From assembly GCA_900537185.1 (NCBI GenBank), contig LS999826.1, forward strand, positions 733,521 through 797,520: a DNA stretch of 64,000 nucleotides. Direction: 5' to 3'. This DNA is from Cytophagales bacterium Alg240-R148. GTDB taxonomy: Bacteria; Bacteroidota; Bacteroidia; Cytophagales; Cyclobacteriaceae. Made by a program: the position numbers and the translations under genes. Of this stretch, positions 1-8,844 are shown piece by piece (positions within the stretch are counted from its first letter, which is position 1; each line of letters begins with the position of its first letter). The notes below the pieces were generated by a model. The model was not told where the DNA came from. It saw only the letters and a program-made list of their open reading frames with translations, and did not search any database.

Positions 1-27
1 TAGTTGAGTTTGTTTATGTTTTTGACC

Positions 28-66
28 AAAAGGCCGTTCTCCAAAACGTGGAGCGCGGCCTTTTTT
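28..66 (+). terminator. Rho-independent terminator of an upstream gene
   Basis: An inverted repeat pairs AAAAGGCCG (28-36) with CGGCCTTTTTT (56-66) around a short A/T-rich and GTG-containing loop, and the right arm runs directly into a T-tract. It most likely ends a plus-strand gene lying left of the window. No coding sequence is visible between it and the gene at 178; that gap also holds a short dyad at 122-140 (AGCTAT...ATAGCT). Confidence 0.7.
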
Positions 67-177
67 ATGTTGGTTAATTAGCGGATGGGAAATACAAAAT
101 CGTTATTTATTTATATTAAAAAGCTATTTTTTATATAGCTAAGGACGTTAAATAAAGTAGAACAAAATAAAACAGTT

Positions 178-738
178 ATGAAATTGAGAGCAATGATTTT
201 AATTGTAGCCGCCCTTATTTTTACAGCGTGTTCTTCAACTGTTAATATGACGGCAGATTTGGACAAAACGAAAGATTTTACAGTATATAAAACCTATTGG
301 ATCCATGATTTTTCAGATAAAAACAGTCCAATAAATGTTTTTGACCAAAAGAGATTACTAGATGCCACCGATCTTGAATTGGCAAAAAGAGGTTTGGTAA
401 AAGTCGAGAAAAAGGAAGAAGCCGACTTGGTTGTTGACCTTAACGTGGTTTTGGAAAGAAAAACCCAAACCAGTGCCAATACCAACCATATGACCGCAGG
501 AGCTTATTATTCTCCTTGGGGAGGTGGAATGGGTACAACACATACCACATTTCAAGAATATGACTATGTCAAAGGACAAATAATAGTGGATGTTTATCAA
601 AGTGAAGGCAAGCTACTAGTTTGGCAAGGTATCGCTAGTAAAACTGTAGATAGCAACCCCGAAGAAAGGGAGCGGAAAATTCAAGAAGCAATGGCAAAAT
701 TGTTTGAATTGTATCCAGTAGAAAAAACTAATACCTAA
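178..738 (+). CDS. DUF4136 domain lipoprotein
   Basis: A 186-residue protein that begins with a lipoprotein signal peptide ending in the lipobox IFTAC (Cys about residue 18), so it is predicted to be lipidated and exported. The rest matches the DUF4136 pattern: a strand-helix-strand opening with 'DFTVYKTYWI', a central helix of the type 'LLDATDLELAKRGL', 'EADLVVDLNVVLE', and a glycine/tyrosine-rich loop before 'KGQIIVDVYQ'. The family is widespread in Bacteroidota and has no settled function; an outer-membrane-associated role is inferred. The ATG is the first plausible start after an AT-rich leader. It is monocistronic and separated by a bidirectional terminator from the convergent gene. Confidence 0.85.
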   Translation: MKLRAMILIVAALIFTACSSTVNMTADLDKTKDFTVYKTYWIHDFSDKNSPINVFDQKRLLDATDLELAKRGLVKVEKKEEADLVVDLNVVLERKTQTSANTNHMTAGAYYSPWGGGMGTTHTTFQEYDYVKGQIIVDVYQSEGKLLVWQGIASKTVDSNPEERERKIQEAMAKLFELYPVEKTNT

Positions 739-750
739 ACCAATGAATGA

Positions 751-789
751 AAACCAAGGCCTTATCTAAGGTCTTGGTTTTATTTTTTT
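751..789. terminator. Bidirectional terminator between convergent genes
   Basis: AAACCAAGGCCTTA (751-764) pairs with TAAGGTCTTGGTTT (767-780, one wobble-type mismatch), followed on the plus strand by a T-rich run (779-789) and on the minus strand by a T-run complementary to the A-tract. It can end both the DUF4136 gene and the large minus-strand gene, whose stop codon (780-782) lies in the right arm. Confidence 0.75.
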
Positions 790-3700
790 GTATTGACGCT
801 AAATAAACCAAGGTACCTTAATAAAAGCCCAGCAAAGGCGATGATAGAAGATATGGCCGCATTAATATTGTTTAATAATTCTTTTTGGCTGAAAGATAAG
901 AAAATACCAATGCTCAAAATTAGTATCAGAATGATCACGTAAACTACACTCCAAGAACCTTTTTTAACTAGGATGCGCTGCATTTCATTTTTCTCCTCGT
1001 CTTTAATAACAGATAATACATAGTTGTTAAAACTTTTACTGAATAATTTAATGCCATTTTTATATACAAAAAGCCCCTTTTCCAATAGCACCTGAATGAT
1101 GCGTTCGTTTTTCACATTGGCAAACTTATTTTGAGCTAAGTCGAAAACAAGAAATTTTTCTTCTAAAGTAAAGGTGTTCCAAATGCTTTGATAATAAGGC
1201 TGTAAGTAGCTTTGGATTAGTAATATGACATTTTCTTCTACCTGATGTTGTGTGAAATGGGTATCCTGGTCTTCGAATAAAACGGCCTGCATTCTATCCA
1301 GTAATATTTTAAGTTCTCCTGGATTTAAATCGGCGTATTTCATTTCATTCGTTATTAATTTATTTAATCTTAAAACGTCCGATATATTCTCTTTATGGCT
1401 ATCAATAAAAGAAGTTATCAATTTAAGGTTGGTGTCTGTAATTTCTTTTTTAAGAGGTAAATATGCCTTAGAAAAAGCACCTAACAATCGGTTCCATTTT
1501 TCCTTTATTAAAAATTTCTCGTTGTTTTTGTTTTTAACATCTTCCTCACTTTCGGGTTTTACTAATGTAAAATGATCCGTTAAATGACCAGGGTGGATTT
1601 CAGAAAAAAGAATAATGTTAACAGTAAGTTTCTTTTGGTTGTTTTTATAGTTGACCAATGATTCTAATAACTTGAGTTTTAGTCTGGTGGAATCTAAATT
1701 ACTTTTGTCATAGTCAAAATTTTGCAGAATAAAATACTGGCAATTCTCTTCAATGCTTGGAACTTCTGTACTCTTGCTAATACAGTCAATTAAATCTAAA
1801 TGTTGGTAAACTGTACCGGCCTCCTGAAGGTCCTTTTTTAATTCTTCAATGAGCATCGTTTTACCGGAATGTGGGAGCCCAACAATTATTAGATTTTTAC
1901 CAGTCAATTCAAGTAAGTCTGTATGAGAGAGTTGAGAAGTTGACTTGTAATTTTGAAATTCCGTGGCGAATAACCGTTTGGAGCAAAACAAAATAGAACG
2001 GTAAAGTATTATAGCTAGGAGCAGACAGGATATTGTTAATAGCCCTTCGTAGACGCCAAAATCCAATAGTTTGGCTCTAAATGGAGGTTTAAGGATGGAA
2101 TAATACACTTGCCGCTGTGCACCTTGTACATCGGATTCATGAGTTTCTAGGACATAGTACTGGGCTTTGTCGTTAGAAGAAATGTAGTACCCCCAGTTCC
2201 AGTCTCCGTTGTCTGTATGGTTGTAAACAAAACTCCGGGCTTTGCCAATGAGTGGGTTCAGGTTGAAATGTAAATAAAAAATAACATCTTTAATGGCGAT
2301 GTTGCCTTGGTTCAATTGAAACACCCGGTTTCCAAAAGAAACGCTGTCCTCTTTACTGGTGGCAATAAGGTGTTGCTCAGAAAGCTCTTTAAATTTAGAA
2401 ATGTTAAAACAAGAATCTAACAAGGTGATTTTAGATATTTTTCTATCTAAAAAACCAGTGTTGTTGTCTAAGTTTTTAAAGTTAGTATGGAGGTCGTCTT
2501 GTATGGCAATGCAGCTGGCTTGGTAATTGAGTAGTTTGTATTTGGCCCAGGTTTTGTCGACGATGTCATTGCTGATTTGTATAAAATACATACAAGGGAA
2601 AATACTCACGAGTAAAACCCAAATAAAAATAAAGCGGTGGTAATTGGTCAAATATTGTTTGGAGAATAAATTATCCGATTCCTTGATAGCGTTTTCCAAT
2701 TTTTTGTCAATATTACTTTTCCCTATTAAATTCAATGGTTGTGTGAATTTTTCTTTGACAAACGTGTTAACTTTTTGGTATATTTTGTGGTAAAATACAT
2801 AGGCACAAAGGGTGATTGCTGTAAACAAAATGGCTATGTAGATAGGAATGTTCAGTACTAAAAAAGCCACGGTCGGAAAAACAAAAACACTAATGGTAAT
2901 TGGTGCGTTTTTAGATTTTTGATTTAGAACCAAAACCGTAACGTACATACCTAGTAAGTTGAAATAAGTAATAAAGAAAATGATGTAGTTTTCAGAACTT
3001 GCGCTGCATAGAATTAAACAAGTAAGAGTAAATAAAATTAAGGTCACCATAAGTACTAAGTACTTCAACCCAGCCCCTTTTTTTGGTTTTAGCCAAGACA
3101 GTCTAAATTTTTTAACTTTTAGTTTGGAAAATTTAAAGTTGTACAGCGTGTTTAATGCAAGTACAAGAGATAAAATGATATACAGTACAGCGTTTAAAGA
3201 AAAGGCTATAATGATTTTTAGTGCCGAACCCGATCGGTAGGTGTTCATATTCTTGAGCGCAACAATGTAGTAGGGCATGTTGTGCACTGGGGTTATATAA
3301 GCCCGATGTTGGTTGCCAGAGTATTTTAAATCAAACTTTTTATTGACCTTGGCGTCCATGGCAGATAACAATTCACTGTCCTTGTTGCTTTCGTCAATGA
3401 AATTTTCCGATAAGTTTCTGCTGGGGTCGGAGTGGATCAGAACCTCACCTTTGCGGTCAATGATGCAAAAACTGAAATCTGGAGGCAAGGCAATGTCCAT
3501 GATACCAGAAAATTTGGTGGACAACCCAATAACAGCGTACCGGTTGTTGTGTTGTTTGCTTTGGATGCCTATGCCGACTTCATTTACTCCATCTGCCCAA
3601 GATTTGATGGACTGAAAGGCTAGTTTCTTGTCGTTGCTTTCTGGGGCGAATATCATTTTATTTTCAACTACATCCGAAAAGTAGGTTCTTTTGGATAGGT

Positions 3701-4955
3701 TGATGAAATCTGAATCGGATTTAATGTCATTTAAGGTGATGACCTTTTTTACGATGCCTTTTTTGTCCATCCAAAAAAGTGCACTAAAATCTTCAGCAAA
3801 CCCATATTGTGGTTGGTAAAGATTGGGGAAATTGGATTTTAACTTCCTTTCAACATTGTAAATTCCAGTCAGTTTTTTTGAAGCCCCACTAAAAACTGGG
3901 TTGTTGTCCGTTTGCGACGAGTCCATTTGGCTTAATAGATTGTAACTGTTGTTTACTTTTTGCTCAAACTCCTCTTTAAGAGTTTGAGACATGGCAACTA
4001 ACTTTTGATCTACTTCGGTGCTTTTATCCGACAGGTAAAAGTAGGCGGTGAAAAATAGAATAAAGAAACTGGAGGCCATTAAAAGAATGGACAAACCACC
4101 AAAATAAACATTGTTCAAATAAAGCCGTTCGTATTTATTCATGAACAGCAATTTTAATAGAGGCAAACTAATGACTGTAATAAGCAAGGCCAATGAAATG
4201 TAAATAATCCATAGGTTTTCTACGCTGTAAATGGAAGACTTGTATTGTCTGGCTTCTTGCAAACCAATGATCGTACACTGTAAGCTATCCGATAGGGTGA
4301 ATTTACGGGTGAATCCTTTGAATTTATTTTGATCCAAGACAACGTCTCGGATTATACCCGATGTATTAAAATGATGGATGGAGTCTGGATTGAGCTGGTA
4401 CCCGAGATTAAACGAACTGTAGGCAACCTCGCCGGAAAGAAGCAGTATGTATTCGCTAAAGGTATAGGGGTGTAGAGCATCCGAAAAAAAACTCTCCGGT
4501 TGGATTGAAAACTGAATGTCATAAAGATTGTTAGCAGAATCTTTGTGGCTTTGGGTTAAAACCAAATGGTTTAGATTGCGGTCGTAATTTAGTTGTGAAA
4601 CCGGCTGGTTTGATGTTGTTACATGTATGGGTGTAATTCTTTTATTGACATAAACTTTGTTGAATATCTGGTTGAGATTTTGAAGCCCGCCAGAATTGAT
4701 CAAAGTTATGTTGGATGGGTTGTTTAGTATGGCTTCGTATTGCTTGTTTTGAACGTTGTTGGTGAATACATTTTTAAGAGAGATGATATTGGATTCTGTT
4801 CTGCCCAATATTCTAAAACCTTGCTGGTCGATTAGCTTTTTATTGGAAGGAACATAGCTTAAAAAGTAATAAATAAAACAAAGTCCAATGATTATAAGCG
4901 TTGAAGCAACTATCCAAAATTTATTGGACGTTTTTGTGTTGACTTTAAATAGCAT
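780..4955 (-). CDS. Giant multi-pass membrane sensor-like protein with C-terminal P-loop NTPase
   Basis: A 1391-residue protein. A first membrane segment lies at about residues 13-32, followed by an outside domain (35-250), two more membrane segments (250-310), and a Cache-like sensor domain (about 320-570, containing 'FSALFWMDKKGIV' and 'FCIIDRKGEVLIHSDPSR'). A run of membrane helices (580-720), a helix near 790, a second outside domain (810-980) and a helix near 990 follow. A cytoplasmic P-loop NTPase region comes next, with Walker A 'GLPHSGKTM' near residue 1025 and a possible Walker B at 'QYFILQNFDYD'. A winged-helix-like stretch ('LEEKFLVFDLAQNKF', then 'SFNNYVLSV') precedes two final membrane helices. 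I recognise the domain types but not the family. A STAND/AAA-like signalling role is inferred. It is divergent from the two genes at 5091 and 5492. Confidence 0.7.
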   Translation of the reverse strand: MLFKVNTKTSNKFWIVASTLIIIGLCFIYYFLSYVPSNKKLIDQQGFRILGRTESNIISLKNVFTNNVQNKQYEAILNNPSNITLINSGGLQNLNQIFNKVYVNKRITPIHVTTSNQPVSQLNYDRNLNHLVLTQSHKDSANNLYDIQFSIQPESFFSDALHPYTFSEYILLLSGEVAYSSFNLGYQLNPDSIHHFNTSGIIRDVVLDQNKFKGFTRKFTLSDSLQCTIIGLQEARQYKSSIYSVENLWIIYISLALLITVISLPLLKLLFMNKYERLYLNNVYFGGLSILLMASSFFILFFTAYFYLSDKSTEVDQKLVAMSQTLKEEFEQKVNNSYNLLSQMDSSQTDNNPVFSGASKKLTGIYNVERKLKSNFPNLYQPQYGFAEDFSALFWMDKKGIVKKVITLNDIKSDSDFINLSKRTYFSDVVENKMIFAPESNDKKLAFQSIKSWADGVNEVGIGIQSKQHNNRYAVIGLSTKFSGIMDIALPPDFSFCIIDRKGEVLIHSDPSRNLSENFIDESNKDSELLSAMDAKVNKKFDLKYSGNQHRAYITPVHNMPYYIVALKNMNTYRSGSALKIIIAFSLNAVLYIILSLVLALNTLYNFKFSKLKVKKFRLSWLKPKKGAGLKYLVLMVTLILFTLTCLILCSASSENYIIFFITYFNLLGMYVTVLVLNQKSKNAPITISVFVFPTVAFLVLNIPIYIAILFTAITLCAYVFYHKIYQKVNTFVKEKFTQPLNLIGKSNIDKKLENAIKESDNLFSKQYLTNYHRFIFIWVLLVSIFPCMYFIQISNDIVDKTWAKYKLLNYQASCIAIQDDLHTNFKNLDNNTGFLDRKISKITLLDSCFNISKFKELSEQHLIATSKEDSVSFGNRVFQLNQGNIAIKDVIFYLHFNLNPLIGKARSFVYNHTDNGDWNWGYYISSNDKAQYYVLETHESDVQGAQRQVYYSILKPPFRAKLLDFGVYEGLLTISCLLLAIILYRSILFCSKRLFATEFQNYKSTSQLSHTDLLELTGKNLIIVGLPHSGKTMLIEELKKDLQEAGTVYQHLDLIDCISKSTEVPSIEENCQYFILQNFDYDKSNLDSTRLKLKLLESLVNYKNNQKKLTVNIILFSEIHPGHLTDHFTLVKPESEEDVKNKNNEKFLIKEKWNRLLGAFSKAYLPLKKEITDTNLKLITSFIDSHKENISDVLRLNKLITNEMKYADLNPGELKILLDRMQAVLFEDQDTHFTQHQVEENVILLIQSYLQPYYQSIWNTFTLEEKFLVFDLAQNKFANVKNERIIQVLLEKGLFVYKNGIKLFSKSFNNYVLSVIKDEEKNEMQRILVKKGSWSVVYVIILILILSIGIFLSFSQKELLNNINAAISSIIAFAGLLLRYLGLFSVNTKK

Positions 4956-5090
4956 TATAATATAAAAAGATTATATATGTGAATTTTAATTATTAGGATT
5001 GTATGTTGTTCTTATAAATCTAAATACTAATATAATATATGTATATATTTTATTAAATTGTAATATATTAGATTAAAACATTGTCTTGTT

Positions 5091-5489
5091 ATGAGTGCTT
5101 GGCTTAGAACTTATTTGATATGGATAGTATGCACCTTTGTTCTAGGGGTGATCCAGTTTTGGTTGATGGGCTTGTTGTTTGTTTTTGAAGAATCGAACAA
5201 TGCTTTTAGGCCTGATTCCAATATGGTTTTAATTTTTTGTTCCTTGATGGTATCTGGGAGTGCATTTAATGCCTGGACACGGTCGGGGTATTTTAAAAGA
5301 TCCAAGCATTATTTTGCCAAACATATAGTATTTCCTTTGGTAGTTTTAGCACTTATTGCCTTACAGTTTTTTGTGAACATCCATTCTGCAAGCCATGAAG
5401 ATCTTAGCTTCAGTGTGGTATCTATTTTGGCGCTATCTTTTATTTATGGAAGTGTAGTGGTTTTTTCCCTCTATAATGTAAACGATTAA
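5091..5489 (+). CDS. Small four-helix membrane protein, unknown
   Basis: A 132-residue hydrophobic protein with about four predicted membrane segments (residues 7-31, 43-60, 74-92, 104-127). Charged residues are few and clustered around 'RSGYFKRSKHYF'. No enzymatic motif is visible. It lies 2 nt before the next gene, so the two are probably one transcript, and it is divergent from the giant sensor-NTPase across a very AT-rich 135 bp interval. A partnership with those neighbours is suggested only by position. Confidence 0.65.
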   Translation: MSAWLRTYLIWIVCTFVLGVIQFWLMGLLFVFEESNNAFRPDSNMVLIFCSLMVSGSAFNAWTRSGYFKRSKHYFAKHIVFPLVVLALIALQFFVNIHSASHEDLSFSVVSILALSFIYGSVVVFSLYNVND

Positions 5490-5491
5490 AA

Positions 5492-6283
5492 ATGAAGTTA
5501 TTGTCCATTGTGATTGTTGTCTTAATTATCGGCGCAGTCCTTTTTAATTCTCTTGTTCAAGTTTATAACAAAAAGAAAAAACAAAGTGCAACCAAGGAAA
5601 GAACTGTCAACTTTGTTATATACAGCGTAGTAGTACTTTTGATAGTTGCGGCTTTTGCCAATATTGTATTGAGTATAAGAAACCAACAAGTGCTGGAGCA
5701 TACATCCAAACAGTTAGAAGTGAAAACCCAAGAGGTAGAAGAGTTAAATGAGATAAAGGCAACATTAGAGGTGGAAAAACAAATGTACAAAGACAGTCTC
5801 AAGAAAGCTTATAAAATTAATACTAGAAACCTAGATAGTCTAAAACGTTTTAATGTCGATTACGATAGAGTACAAGACCAATTGGTAGCGCAAAAGGCAA
5901 CCAATCAAATGTCTTCTGTTCAAAAAGAGTATTTAGAACAAAAATTAGAAGATTTTCAGACAATAATTCGGTTTTATGAAATAGAACATGCGCAAGAAGA
6001 GCTCAAGATTAAAGCTTTGTATGACTCCATTAACAAAAAGGACATGGTGGATGCCGAAATAAAAGAGATGTATTACCAGCAAAACCAGGCTTACACCAAA
6101 CTCAAAATAGAATACAACAAACTTAAATTTATAAACAAAGGGATGGAAGCAATGTTAAAGGGGAACACTGCCAAAGGAGAAGAAAAAACGAAACATTATT
6201 TGAATGCTTTGTTTTATTTTAGAAGAGGGGATATGGACCCAAATAATGAAAATTATAAGTTGGTTAAAGAAAACTCCAATTAA
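5492..6283 (+). CDS. Membrane-anchored coiled-coil protein, unknown
   Basis: A 263-residue protein with two N-terminal membrane segments (about 4-24 and 42-62) separated by a basic loop rich in Lys. From about residue 70 to 220 it is a long coiled coil rich in E, K, Q and L heptads ('EVKTQEVEELNEIKATLEVEK'-type spacing). The C-terminal 40 residues ('KHYLNALFYFRRGDMDPNNENYKLVKE') look like a single TPR-like helix pair. No catalytic motif is visible. It starts 2 nt after the preceding small membrane gene and ends in a strong terminator. A scaffolding or membrane-organising role is an inference. Confidence 0.65.
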   Translation: MKLLSIVIVVLIIGAVLFNSLVQVYNKKKKQSATKERTVNFVIYSVVVLLIVAAFANIVLSIRNQQVLEHTSKQLEVKTQEVEELNEIKATLEVEKQMYKDSLKKAYKINTRNLDSLKRFNVDYDRVQDQLVAQKATNQMSSVQKEYLEQKLEDFQTIIRFYEIEHAQEELKIKALYDSINKKDMVDAEIKEMYYQQNQAYTKLKIEYNKLKFINKGMEAMLKGNTAKGEEKTKHYLNALFYFRRGDMDPNNENYKLVKENSN

Positions 6284-6310
6284 AGGAGGTTGACAAGCAA
6301 CCTCCTTTAA
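6280..6310. terminator. Bidirectional terminator
   Basis: A perfect 12 bp inverted repeat, TTAAAGGAGGTT (6280-6291) and AACCTCCTTTAA (6299-6310), with a 7 nt loop, flanked by A/T on both sides. It lies between convergent genes and includes the stop codon of the coiled-coil gene. Confidence 0.75.
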
Positions 6311-6316
6311 AATTGG

Positions 6317-6682
6317 TTAATTCATAGAATGAAGTGCCACTCGATTGCCTTCCGAATCAAGGAAAAGGCCCATGTATCCATTTTCACCAATAGAAGTTTT
6401 TTCCATTATTATTTTCCCACCGGCAGTTTCTACTTTGGAAAGGTATTGTTCGAGGTTGTCTCCTCCGTTTAAATAAACCAAAGCACCTTCAGAATTTGGC
6501 TTGTTGCCATTTCCGTACGTTAAACATCCGCCCACTCCCTTGTCCGATGTAGGGAAAAAGGCCATTTGCATTTGTTCATTGTCCATTAACTGGAGTTCTT
6601 GCCCTAAAATGTCTCCATAAAACTTTACTGCTCTTTTGAAATTGACCGCAGGTAATTCAAACCAATTGATTGCATTTGACAT
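6317..6682 (-). CDS. VOC superfamily (glyoxalase/bleomycin-resistance-like) protein
   Basis: A 121-residue, single-module VOC protein. It opens with the characteristic 'WFELPAVNFKRAVKFYGDILG' strand-helix and closes with 'GLFLDSEGNRVALHS', the strand that usually carries the metal-binding glutamate; here a Glu is present in 'DSEGNRVAL'. Members of this subfamily are small cytosolic proteins, and the substrate cannot be told from the sequence. It is monocistronic, facing the coiled-coil gene across a terminator. Confidence 0.85.
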   Translation of the reverse strand: MSNAINWFELPAVNFKRAVKFYGDILGQELQLMDNEQMQMAFFPTSDKGVGGCLTYGNGNKPNSEGALVYLNGGDNLEQYLSKVETAGGKIIMEKTSIGENGYMGLFLDSEGNRVALHSMN

Positions 6683-6814
6683 AATATTGTTGTTTTTGTT
6701 CCTGGGGAGGAACTGTTAAAAATTTAGTATGAAACAAAAGTAATGTGTTAGTTCAACGTTTTTCTAAGTAAAATTCTTAAAACGTAGGTTTCTAAAATCT
6801 ATATAGTGACAAAA

Positions 6815-6843
6815 TTTCTCCTTTTATCGTAATAAAGGAGAAA
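6815..6843 (+). promoter_or_regulatory. Leader hairpin before the gene at 6862
   Basis: TTTCTCCTTT (6815-6824) can pair with AAAGGAGAAA (6834-6843) with a short loop containing one bulged T. The right arm carries an AAAGGAG ribosome-binding-like sequence 18-22 nt before the GTG start of the next gene, so the hairpin could hide it. There is no following T-tract, which argues against a terminator. Confidence 0.4.
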
Positions 6844-6861
6844 ATAGTGTAACTTTCTACA

Positions 6862-8322
6862 GTGCTACAAAATGATTTACATTCCCTCATACAAAGTTTA
6901 TCCAAGAGTGAAAAAAGGTATTTTGTTCTTTTCTGCAAAAACAAAAAAGAACAAGCTTATTACTACCAGCTCTTTGAGGCCATAGCAGCTCAAACCCAAT
7001 ACGATGAACGTGCGATAAAAGCTCATTTCAGGGAGGAGAACTTTGTAAAACAACTGCATGTAGCTAAGAATTATTTGGCCAAGCTGATTTTAAAAGCACT
7101 ACGACAATTCCATGGCCAAGTATCTGCTAATGTGAAAGTTAAAAACTTGCTTCACAATGTCGAGATTTTGTTCCAAAAGGAACTCTTTGGGATGTGTTCG
7201 GACCAACTGAAAAAGGCTCTAAAACTTGCAAAAAACCATCAGCTAAGAAATGCCGAATATGAAATTTTAAGTTGGCAAAGAAAAATAGCACAACTAGCGA
7301 ACCCGCATAATTACCAGTTTTTTAACTATGTCATTGAAGAACAAAATAGGCTGGTGCACCAGCTGGAAGTGAAGAACAAATACTGGTCATTGGCTTTGGC
7401 CTTGGCACAAACAGAAGAAGACCAAGAGTTGGAAAAAATAAAAGACGATGTTTATTTAACGGATTTTACTAAAGCAGAGACCTTTGAAGATAAAGTACTT
7501 TTGTTTAATTCGCTCTATGTTCTGCACCTCAAGCTGAACAATGGCAAAGAGGCCGCCACTTCTTTGGAGTATTTGATACACTACTTGGAATCACAAGGCT
7601 TACAACTGGATGACGCGCCTCGTTATTATACGGCAACCATCAATAATTTGCTGTCTTATAGGACTTTTGAAAAAAAGTATGATGAGGCGTTGTTTTTAAT
7701 TCAAAAGGCCAAAAATGTATATGGAAGCATCAAAATTACAGGTGCGAAAAGTAACTTGCTGAAGCAAATGATCCGAACGATCAACATAGAGCTGGAAATA
7801 TACAGGGAGCAGGGGGTGATTGGAGAAAAATCAGAATTTTTAAAAAGTGCCCTAGAATTGGTCGACAATAACCAACATAAAATGCCTGTATCGTATAAAA
7901 TATCTTTTTGGTACCAGTTTGCTTTTTTATTTTACACTACAAAAAATTACAAACAAGCCACCCATTTTGTCAATCAAATAATAAATTCGAAACACTATGA
8001 AAATGAGCGTGTTGATTTACAGATTGCCATTCGTTGGTTGAATTTGATAATACATTTTGATCAGGGTAATATGTTTGTATTGCGGTATTATGTGGATGGT
8101 CTCAAAAGGTATTTAAAAAAAACTAGATACCTAGAACCCTATGAAATTGTTTTGATTAAATTCTTCTCAAAAGTGACAAGAGTGCCAGTTTATGAAATTA
8201 AAGATGCATTTGAGGACATAAAAAAGGAATTATACCCAGAGCAAAAACAAGCCCTGATCCCTGAAGCTCAAGACTTGTTGGTAGGGTGGAAGCATTGGAT
8301 TTCTCTTAGAATTAGTCAATAA
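6862..8322 (+). CDS. Conserved Bacteroidota helical-repeat hypothetical protein
   Basis: A 486-residue protein, predicted cytosolic and almost entirely alpha-helical, without signal peptide or membrane segment. The N-terminus 'LHSLIQSLSKSEKRYFVLFC' is a pattern I associate with a family of Bacteroidota hypotheticals. The rest looks like degenerate TPR-type helix pairs ('NKYWSLALALAQTEEDQELEKI', 'YDEALFLIQKAKNVYG', 'KNYKQATHFVNQIINS'). The start is GTG at 6862: an in-frame stop lies 12 nt upstream and the conserved N-terminus begins immediately after. Function is unknown; a protein-binding scaffold is plausible. It is followed 67 bp later by another conserved hypothetical. Confidence 0.75.
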   Translation: MLQNDLHSLIQSLSKSEKRYFVLFCKNKKEQAYYYQLFEAIAAQTQYDERAIKAHFREENFVKQLHVAKNYLAKLILKALRQFHGQVSANVKVKNLLHNVEILFQKELFGMCSDQLKKALKLAKNHQLRNAEYEILSWQRKIAQLANPHNYQFFNYVIEEQNRLVHQLEVKNKYWSLALALAQTEEDQELEKIKDDVYLTDFTKAETFEDKVLLFNSLYVLHLKLNNGKEAATSLEYLIHYLESQGLQLDDAPRYYTATINNLLSYRTFEKKYDEALFLIQKAKNVYGSIKITGAKSNLLKQMIRTINIELEIYREQGVIGEKSEFLKSALELVDNNQHKMPVSYKISFWYQFAFLFYTTKNYKQATHFVNQIINSKHYENERVDLQIAIRWLNLIIHFDQGNMFVLRYYVDGLKRYLKKTRYLEPYEIVLIKFFSKVTRVPVYEIKDAFEDIKKELYPEQKQALIPEAQDLLVGWKHWISLRISQ

Positions 8323-8389
8323 TTATTTGCTATTGAACAAAAAAATTATTTTTTTGTTTGTACAAAGAAGAGCGAATAAACTGAATGTT

Positions 8390-8755
8390 ATGGAGTCCAT
8401 AGAGTCACAACCAGAGGTATTTATTGAGGCATTGGAGGCAGAGGAAAAACAAACTATTGTACATTGTAGGATTCAAACCCCTGGGGATGATGCAGTTGTC
8501 CGTATTTGGCCCAACACTTTTTTAAAGGAACACGGGAGTAGTTCCGTTAGAAATTTAATATCTACTTTTAACGTTTCCATGCACCCCAACTGGACGCCCA
8601 TACCCAACAGACAGTACAACTTTACTTTGATTTTTGAAGGTTTAAGCAAAGGGTGTACCTCTTTTGATTTAATAGAGAAAATACCAGAATCTGGAGGTTT
8701 TTATGTGCCAGGAATTTCAAGAAATACAACGGATGTCTACAGAGTAGATGTCTAA
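8390..8755 (+). CDS. Conserved hypothetical protein
   Basis: A 121-residue protein without signal peptide. The ATG at 8390 is chosen over an upstream TTG (8327) because the extension is basic, phenylalanine-rich and looks like leader sequence. The body is beta-rich: 'KQTIVHCRIQTPGDDAVVRIWPNTFL', 'YNFTLIFEGL' and 'FDLIEKIPESGGFYVPGI', ending in 'DVYRVDV'. The 'FTLIFEGL ... FDLIE' arrangement resembles small Bacteroidota beta-sandwich hypotheticals. No function can be assigned. A terminator follows. Confidence 0.65.
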   Translation: MESIESQPEVFIEALEAEEKQTIVHCRIQTPGDDAVVRIWPNTFLKEHGSSSVRNLISTFNVSMHPNWTPIPNRQYNFTLIFEGLSKGCTSFDLIEKIPESGGFYVPGISRNTTDVYRVDV

Positions 8756-8776
8756 TAGGTAATTATTTAGTCGAGC

Positions 8777-8814
8777 AAAAGGCCGTTGAAATTTGTGTTT
8801 CAATGGCTTTTTTT
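8777..8814 (+). terminator. Rho-independent terminator
   Basis: AAAAGGCCGTTGAAA (8777-8791) pairs with TTTCAATGGCTTTTTT (8798-8813) around a 6 nt loop, with one mismatch, and ends in a T-run. It follows the hypothetical gene ending at 8755. Confidence 0.75.
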
Positions 8815-8824
8815 ATCAACTTTG
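8793..8824 (+). promoter_or_regulatory. Candidate promoter for the gene at 8845
   Basis: TTG (8793-8795) and CAACTTTG (8817-8824) are separated by 21 nt, one base off the Bacteroidota TTG-N19-21-TAnnTTTG pattern. It overlaps the preceding terminator, a compact arrangement that is plausible but unproven. Confidence 0.35.
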
Positions 8825-8844
8825 TATTTTAATAGAACAAGTAT

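Noticed and set aside
3313-3623. Plus-strand frames inside the giant sensor-NTPase gene
   Set aside because: They lie fully within a long coding gene on the other strand and encode nothing recognisable.
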